Shown: piece after piece, positions 58,895 to 64,000 of the stretch | How the letters are laid out: each line of letters starts with the position of its first letter | How positions within the stretch are numbered: the stretch's first letter is position 1 | Origin: an uncultured beta proteobacterium | GTDB lineage: Bacteria > Pseudomonadota > Gammaproteobacteria > Burkholderiales > Burkholderiaceae_C | Length of the DNA: 64,000 nt | Assembly (NCBI GenBank): GCA_903823025.1 | Contig: CAIJRK010000087.1 | Location: 1-64,000, forward strand | Direction of reading: 5' to 3' | Notes under the pieces: generated by a model | Told to the model about the DNA's origin: nothing | Database searches by the model: none | Seen by the model: only the letters and a program-made list of their open reading frames with translations | Position numbers and translations under genes: made by a program

Positions 58895-59149
58895 AACAGC
58901 GCAACCTTTTTGAAAAACGCATAAAAATGGAAGTGTGAAGACACTTTTCACCACTTAGCTGCACATTTTTGCACTGTACCAGCAAAACAATCACTACCGG
59001 TTCAATGCCAAAGATTTTTTCCAATGGAATCAAGGACTTATAAATAATTGACAAAAATCAAAAAACAAAAATATGTTTTAGATTAAGCACTTAGCAAGCA
59101 TTCTAAAAATTGAAACTTTTAAAAAAGTCCCTATCGCCCCGTGCAATTT

Positions 59150-60472
59150 TTACAGAATGTAACGCGAAAGGTCTTCGTTCTGACTCAACTCGCCCAGACG
59201 CATGTCCACATACGCGGCATCCACCTGAATAGTCTGCCCGCTCAGATTGACCGCATCAAAACTTACCTCATCGAGCAAGCGTTCCATGACGGTGGACAGG
59301 CGCCGCGCACCAATATTTTCAGTGCGTTCATTGACATCAAATGCAATGTGCGCCAACCGTGTAATGCCCGCCTCTGTAAACTCGATGTGTACATTTTCTG
59401 TCGCCAACAAGGCTTGGTATTGCTTCACCAGCGAGGCATGGGTTTGCGTCAAAATCGCCACAAAGTCCTGTACCGATAGCGACTGCAGTTCTACGCGAAT
59501 CGGAAAACGACCCTGCAACTCAGGAATCAAATCGCTGGGCTTGCTCATTTGAAAAGCGCCCGAAGCAATGAACAAAATGTGATCCGTCTTGACCATGCCG
59601 TATTTGGTGGACACTGTGGTGCCCTCCACCAGCGGCAGCAAATCGCGCTGCACGCCCTGGCGCGACACATCAGCGCCACTGCCTTCACTGCGCGAGGTGA
59701 CTTTGTCAATCTCGTCAATAAAGACAATCCCGTTTTGCTCCAGCATCCGCAGAGCCTGTGTCTTGATCTCCTCTTCATTCACCAGTTTGGCGGCCTCTTC
59801 ATCGACCAACAGCTTCAAGGCTTCAGAAATTTTGAGCTTGCGGGTCTGGCGCTTGGTTTGCCCCATTTGTCCAAACATGCCGCGCAGTTGTTCAGTCATT
59901 TCCTCCATACCGGCTGGCCCCATGATCTCCAATTGATGCGCCGGTTGGGCAACGTCAATTTCAATCTCGCGATCCGCCATTTGTCCTTCGCGTAATTTCT
60001 TGCGAAAGGCTTGACGCGCGGTGCTCTCAGGCTCGTCAGTTCGCATCACGCCAAAGTCACTTCGGGGCGGCGGCACCAGAATATCGAGCACGCGGTCTTC
60101 GGCGGCATCTTCCGCGCGGGTGCGCACTTTTTTCATCTCGGAAATACGGGTTTGCTTGACCGCGATATCCGCCAAATCACGGATGATGGCGTCCACGTCT
60201 TTGCCCACATAGCCGACTTCAGTGAACTTGGTGGCCTCAACCTTAATGAAAGGCGCATCCGCCAAACGGGCCAAGCGCCGGGCAATTTCAGTTTTGCCGA
60301 CGCCTGTCGGGCCAATCATCAAAATGTTCTTGGGCGTTATTTCAGCACGCAGGCCCGGTTCGACCTGCTGGCGCCGCCAACGGTTACGCAGCGCAATGGC
60401 CACGGCACGTTTGGCCTGATTCTGACCCACGATGTGCTTGTCGAGTTCACTAACAATTTCTTGAGGGGTCAT
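59150..60472 (-). CDS. hslU: ATP-dependent protease ATPase subunit HslU
   Basis: HslU (ClpY), 440 residues, the AAA unfoldase of the HslUV protease. It begins [34 protein letters not shown], has Walker [10 protein letters not shown], Walker [12 protein letters not shown], an I-domain (~residues 110-240) and the C-terminal LSRYIL, whose last residues insert into HslV. It overlaps hslV by ATGA. Between it and mraZ lies a ~255-bp gap in which I see no gene. Confidence 0.97.
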   Translation of the reverse strand: MTPQEIVSELDKHIVGQNQAKRAVAIALRNRWRRQQVEPGLRAEITPKNILMIGPTGVGKTEIARRLARLADAPFIKVEATKFTEVGYVGKDVDAIIRDLADIAVKQTRISEMKKVRTRAEDAAEDRVLDILVPPPRSDFGVMRTDEPESTARQAFRKKLREGQMADREIEIDVAQPAHQLEIMGPAGMEEMTEQLRGMFGQMGQTKRQTRKLKISEALKLLVDEEAAKLVNEEEIKTQALRMLEQNGIVFIDEIDKVTSRSEGSGADVSRQGVQRDLLPLVEGTTVSTKYGMVKTDHILFIASGAFQMSKPSDLIPELQGRFPIRVELQSLSVQDFVAILTQTHASLVKQYQALLATENVHIEFTEAGITRLAHIAFDVNERTENIGARRLSTVMERLLDEVSFDAVNLSGQTIQVDAAYVDMRLGELSQNEDLSRYIL

Positions 60473-61017
60473 GGCAGTGTCTCGATGGTGTGGTTCATGT
60501 TGGTGTAAATGCAGATGTCAGAGGCGATTTCCAGGGATTTTTTAACAATATCCTGCGCCGACATTTCGGTGTGGTTGAGCAAAGCCATCGCCGCTGCTTG
60601 CGCATAGGCGCCGCCTGAGCCAATCGTCACAATGCCGTTTTCAGGCTCCAACACGTCACCGTTGCCGGTAATGATGAGGGAGGATTCGCTATCCGCGACG
60701 GCCAGCATGGCCTCCAGACGGCGCAACACCCGGTCGGTTCGCCAGTCTTTGGTAAGTTCAATGGCGGCGCGCACCAAGTGCCCCTGATGTTTTTCCAGCT
60801 TGGCCTCAAACCGCTCGAACAAGGTGAACGCATCCGCCGTCGCCCCCGCAAAACCCGCGAGAACCTTACCGTGGTAAAGCTTGCGCACTTTGCGTGCTGT
60901 GCCTTTAACCACAATACTGCCCAATGTGACCTGCCCGTCGCCGCCAATGGCAACTTGCACGCCTTCAGGGGTTTTGCGTCTAACGCTGATGATGGTTGTA
61001 CCGTGAAATTGTTCCAT
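60469..61017 (-). CDS. hslV: ATP-dependent protease peptidase subunit HslV
   Basis: HslV (ClpQ), 182 residues, a proteasome-beta-like threonine peptidase. The Thr nucleophile is in [11 protein letters not shown] after a short propeptide (MEQFHG); the family motif GGDGQVTLG and the [20 protein letters not shown] region follow. It sits upstream of hslU in the standard order. The 66-bp gap before it contains an imperfect GC-rich hairpin. Confidence 0.97.
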   Translation of the reverse strand: MEQFHGTTIISVRRKTPEGVQVAIGGDGQVTLGSIVVKGTARKVRKLYHGKVLAGFAGATADAFTLFERFEAKLEKHQGHLVRAAIELTKDWRTDRVLRRLEAMLAVADSESSLIITGNGDVLEPENGIVTIGSGGAYAQAAAMALLNHTEMSAQDIVKKSLEIASDICIYTNMNHTIETLP

Positions 61018-61083
61018 ATTTTTTCTAAATCAGGACACCCCACCCGAAAACAAGTCCGGGCTGGTGTGTTTATAAAAACCAGA

Positions 61084-62745
61084 TCAACTGGACCGCAAGG
61101 CAACGCGCGCGTGCTCGTTAATGCCGATGACCTTGAAAAAAGCCGCCACCAGACACGGGACATCACGAAACTGAACCTCGCAGCCCTCGGCTTCGCGCGC
61201 GGCCACCCAATTAAGAATGCTGCCAGCTGCTGAAAAATCGACGCGAATCAATTGTGCGCATGAGATGACAAGCCGATCCGCCGTTTGTAACCGGCTCTGT
61301 AAGTAATCAAGCACTTCTTGCGCATCCCCCACCACCTCGCCCGTCAACGCAACCCCGCCAGCTACGTCATCCATGACCGCAACATTGACAAAATCAGAGG
61401 TTTTTTGAGTGGCCATTGCGGGGGTGGCGTCATCAAGGACACACGCGCACAGCGCAGGCTGCCAAGCCGGGGGCGAGACTTCATAAGTGACGCAGTAATC
61501 CAAGGCTACAGCTTCAAACGCATCATGCAGGCACAAAATGCGCAACGCATCCAGACGCAGTTGCCAGCAAGCGACTTCCACGCTTTTGTCGCCTAGCGGA
61601 GTTAACGATTGCAAGGTTTTTTGAAGACTGTCAGCCCCGATGAAATGCAATGACACCGGTTGCAGGCACCATTGGGCCATGATGTCGGCCAAGGGTTGAA
61701 TCGCCTCGGGGGAGATGGTTTGCAACGATTGCCAATTGATTGACCCAGGCGCGGTGGCAGCGACCCAATTGGCGGGTAAATTTTTCAGTGCCAACACATC
61801 CAGTACGGCGGGGCAAACCCAAACGACCTGCTCCCTGGGCTTTGACGCCACGGGCTTGGCTCTGGGAGATGTGGCTACTTTGTAGCCCAAAATATCTGGT
61901 GTCGAAAACCAGGCGGGCGCAGAACGACCAAAGCGTTGGGCGTAGTCAATTGCCACGCAATCAAAACTGGCCTGCTGCCCGGTCGCCCGGTAAAGGTCAA
62001 ACAAACCGGCGGCCCACCGACTTGCCAAATCAGCCGACACCTCGTCGGCCTGCAAAGCCGCCAAAAGCCCTGCCTCAGCCCCTGCCTCATCCCCATTGGC
62101 AAATCGAATAGCCGCTTCTTCCAAATCCGGATCAGATAGTTGGTCGTCGCCTTCATTGAGTCTCAATTTCAGCGACGCTGTGGGGTTGGCAACAAGGTCA
62201 TGAGCGACTTTTTCGCTCATTTGTGTGGTGACGTAATCAGTCTCATCCAGTGGATTGGCGTCTGGCAGTTGTAGGGCAGCTTGCGTGGATGCAAAGGTGC
62301 CCGTCCCCGTCCCTTTGGCGGTCGTCTGCAAGGGTGGTGGGCGTACCGCTGGAGCCCTGAGCACACCGACCGGTGTCGCGTCCGTCTTGCCCCGCCACCA
62401 TTGCTTGGACATTTGGGCTTCAATATCATCAATCTTTTTGAGGGTGATGGCGCGTTCCCCGACATTGGAGAGAATGCTGGTCTGAAAAGCAGACGGGTGA
62501 CCTGCTGCGTCCGGGCTGATAAAAGGCCCGTTGCGCCGCAGTTTGCGCAAATACTCAAATTCACGGCTGCGAATCAGGTCGTTTTTCCGCTTGCGCTCAA
62601 TCACGGCCTTGAGCGCTTTTTTACTGTACTCACTTTCTTGCATCAATGACTCAGGCGCCTCCGAATCAAACCAGCTTTTAGTCGGATGACGAACAAACTG
62701 CGCCATCTTGGACAGTAAACCGGAAGGATTATCGTGCGTTGCCAT
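61084..62745 (-). CDS. STAS-domain protein of unknown function
   Basis: A 553-residue predicted cytoplasmic protein. The N-terminal ~120 residues are highly charged and helical (KKALKAVIERKRKNDLIRSREFEYLRKLRRNG). The middle shows a tetratricopeptide-like helical region (~205-285). The last ~95 residues form a STAS-like domain (VISCAQLIRVDFSAAGSILNWVAAREAEGCEVQF), similar to MlaB or anti-anti-sigma domains, with Ser in the usual DxSAA position (VDFSAAG). It lies between dksA and hslV. The function is not known to me. Confidence 0.7.
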   Translation of the reverse strand: MATHDNPSGLLSKMAQFVRHPTKSWFDSEAPESLMQESEYSKKALKAVIERKRKNDLIRSREFEYLRKLRRNGPFISPDAAGHPSAFQTSILSNVGERAITLKKIDDIEAQMSKQWWRGKTDATPVGVLRAPAVRPPPLQTTAKGTGTGTFASTQAALQLPDANPLDETDYVTTQMSEKVAHDLVANPTASLKLRLNEGDDQLSDPDLEEAAIRFANGDEAGAEAGLLAALQADEVSADLASRWAAGLFDLYRATGQQASFDCVAIDYAQRFGRSAPAWFSTPDILGYKVATSPRAKPVASKPREQVVWVCPAVLDVLALKNLPANWVAATAPGSINWQSLQTISPEAIQPLADIMAQWCLQPVSLHFIGADSLQKTLQSLTPLGDKSVEVACWQLRLDALRILCLHDAFEAVALDYCVTYEVSPPAWQPALCACVLDDATPAMATQKTSDFVNVAVMDDVAGGVALTGEVVGDAQEVLDYLQSRLQTADRLVISCAQLIRVDFSAAGSILNWVAAREAEGCEVQFRDVPCLVAAFFKVIGINEHARVALRSS

Positions 62746-62771
62746 GATTTGAGTGAGTCAGTGAGTGAGGT

Positions 62772-63689
62772 TTAGTCCCCGAACATTTTTTGCCGGAGTT
62801 CGCGCCGCTGCTGGGCCTCCAGCGACAAGTTGGCCGTAGGTCGTGCCAGCAAACGCCCCAAACCAATAGGCTCACCGGTTTCGTCACAGTAGCCATATTC
62901 ACCGGCGTCAATGCGGATGATGGACTGTTCAATTTTTTTCAATAGCTTGCGTTCACGATCCCGGGTACGCAATTCAAGGGCATGTTCTTCTTCAATGGTT
63001 GCCCGGTCGGTTGGGTCAGGAACCACCACAGTTTCTTCGCGCAAATGCTCGGTCGTGGTACCCGCATTACTTAGAATTTCTTGCTTGATGGCAGAGAGTT
63101 TCAGTCTAAAAAACGCCATCTGCGTTTCATTCATGTAGGCCTCGTCTGGCATGGCGATGATGTCGTCATCGGTGAGTTGCGCGACGGGTTTCAATTTCCA
63201 GTTGTTGGCCAGCTTGGGGTCTTTTTTAAGTGACGAAGCAAGCGGGGGAACAATAATCGGCTCAGATGCCATTTGTGTAAAGCTGGCCTTGGCTGCAGTC
63301 GAGGCGACCGATTGCGCCATCGAAGGCACGGTTAACTGTGCCAACCGCGAAGAAGGACGACCTGCTCTGACCGGCACAGCGGGGGCGGCTGTTTCGGCGT
63401 GAACGGGGGCCACCACAACGGGCGCGACAACAGCTGGCGCCGGTTTAAGAGGTGCATGACCTGTTGCAATCGTGCCGCGTTTGACGGAGTGCGTCACTTT
63501 GGGCTTGGGCGCCACCACGTCGGGCTGAATCGTTTTCACAGTCGTTGTTTTCACGGATTCCTTTAATTGAACTTGATCGTTGACGGCCGAATCGACCCCC
63601 TCGGTAGGGATGGGTTTGGGCATGGACGCCTTTCTGACCGTGGTTTTAACCGTTAGAACTGTCACTTTAGGGACGGGTAGTGCTTTCAT
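62772..63689 (-). CDS. dksA: RNA polymerase-binding transcription factor DksA, with long N-terminal extension
   Basis: A DksA-family protein of 305 residues, started at ATG 63689 behind the strong GAGGAGG site. The C-terminal ~140 residues are the DksA core: a coiled coil (QMAFFRLKLSAIKQEIL... with the DPTDRAT tip region) and the zinc-finger region YGYCDETGEPIGLGRLLARPTANLSLEAQQRREL. Only one of the four finger cysteines remains (~Cys268). The N-terminal ~165 residues are a low-complexity Val/Pro/Ala/Lys/Thr linker. It should act with ppGpp at the RNA polymerase secondary channel. Confidence 0.88.
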   Translation of the reverse strand: MKALPVPKVTVLTVKTTVRKASMPKPIPTEGVDSAVNDQVQLKESVKTTTVKTIQPDVVAPKPKVTHSVKRGTIATGHAPLKPAPAVVAPVVVAPVHAETAAPAVPVRAGRPSSRLAQLTVPSMAQSVASTAAKASFTQMASEPIIVPPLASSLKKDPKLANNWKLKPVAQLTDDDIIAMPDEAYMNETQMAFFRLKLSAIKQEILSNAGTTTEHLREETVVVPDPTDRATIEEEHALELRTRDRERKLLKKIEQSIIRIDAGEYGYCDETGEPIGLGRLLARPTANLSLEAQQRRELRQKMFGD

Positions 63690-63769
63690 TTTTTGCCTCC
63701 TCGCAAAATAAGCCTGCACATGTGCTTCGTGGATGAATGGGTGCGTGTATTGACAGCAAAATTGAGCAT
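63686..63769 (-). CDS. Possible 27-codon leader ORF upstream of dksA
   Basis: A short ORF from ATG 63769 (MLNFAVNTRTHSSTKHMC...) ends in a TGA that overlaps the dksA ATG (ATGA). Its final codons contain the dksA Shine-Dalgarno. The arrangement would allow translational coupling to dksA. There is only a weak AGG before its start and no known homologue, so it may be fortuitous. Confidence 0.25.
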   Translation of the reverse strand: MLNFAVNTRTHSSTKHMCRLILRGGKK

Positions 63770-63890
63770 CTCGGGCCTGATGCCGTTGGCGCCTGCTCTT
63801 AAGGGCGGGGTTTCTACAACCTCAATGGCGCGCGAGTTTACAGGCTTAACCACGAAAAAATCTCATAAGTTGCAAAAGTGCGACAAACAA

Positions 63891-64000
63891 TCAAACCAGA
63901 CTTTGCGTCAGACCTTGCAAAAAGATGTCTTTAGGCAGGTCAAGGCCAATAAACACCATTTTGCTCAAACGCGGCTCACCTTCAGCCCAAGCTGGCCCGA
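63891..64000 (-). CDS. CobW-family GTP-binding protein, C-terminal fragment (partial at window edge)
   Basis: The last 35 codons of an ORF that begins outside the window: GPAWAEGEPRLSKMVFIGLDLPKD then a short helix ending SLV. The pattern of a Trp, then SKMVFIG-LDLPK matches the C-terminal domain of CobW/P47K-type metallochaperone GTPases. The gene upstream of dksA in related betaproteobacteria is of this type. The metal specificity cannot be inferred from this fragment. Confidence 0.7.
   Translation of the reverse strand, partial: GPAWAEGEPRLSKMVFIGLDLPKDIFLQGLTQSLV

Overview
The window looks like a chromosomal segment of a betaproteobacterium, probably order Burkholderiales and family Comamonadaceae (Rhodoferax/Polaromonas-like). 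Evidence for this is the protein sequences, the exbB-exbD-lpxK-ycaR-kdsB-adk order, the complete mra/fts division cluster ending in lpxC, and the hslU-hslV-STAS-dksA-cobW order. The placement rests on recognised families and gene order, not on a database search. Coding density is high, most genes overlap or nearly touch, and I saw no rRNA, tRNA, prophage or complete insertion sequence.

Layout. 1-577: a small inverted-repeat (MITE-like) element and an AT-rich leader. 578-10616: an MSHA-type (type IV pilus-like) biogenesis block, mshQ then mshI, a PilN-like gene, mshJ, mshK, mshL, mshM and mshN, closed by a terminator that overlaps the mshN stop. The motor ATPase, the platform protein and the pilins are not here. 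10639-14100: an HD-GYP c-di-GMP phosphodiesterase, a 2-hydroxyacid dehydrogenase and an asparaginase, with a solitary CRISPR-repeat-like sequence between the last two. 14116-17905 (minus strand): exbB-exbD-lpxK-ycaR-kdsB-adk, covering energy transduction, lipid A, KDO and nucleotides. 18246-25074: xseA, sodB, a DUF192 gene, icd, clpS and clpA. 25158-28326: an orphan iron-binding protein, a patatin-like lipoprotein and an orphan periplasmic binding protein.

28381-35202: the phosphate regulon pstS-pstC-pstA-pstB-phoU-phoB-phoR. A Pho box lies before pstS, and a second, oppositely oriented one faces the divergent binding-protein gene. 35192-40291 (minus): a nitrilase-family hydrolase, a GNAT acetyltransferase, a GT-C-like membrane protein, ribosomal protein L31 type B and rho with a C-rich leader. 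40559-58894 (minus): the division and cell wall cluster, transcribed from mraZ to lpxC and then a small membrane protein. In it mraZ has lost its second half-domain. 59150-64000 (minus): hslVU, a STAS-domain protein, a DksA with a long N-terminal extension and one remaining cysteine, and the C-terminus of a CobW-type GTPase.

Most of the window is core housekeeping DNA. The observations most worth a second look are the shortened mraZ, the paired divergent Pho boxes, the tandem DnaA boxes before exbB, the lone CRISPR-like repeat, the MITE-like element, the C-rich rho leader and the coupling of a c-di-GMP phosphodiesterase gene to the MSHA block. I found no clear candidate for an entirely new multi-gene system.
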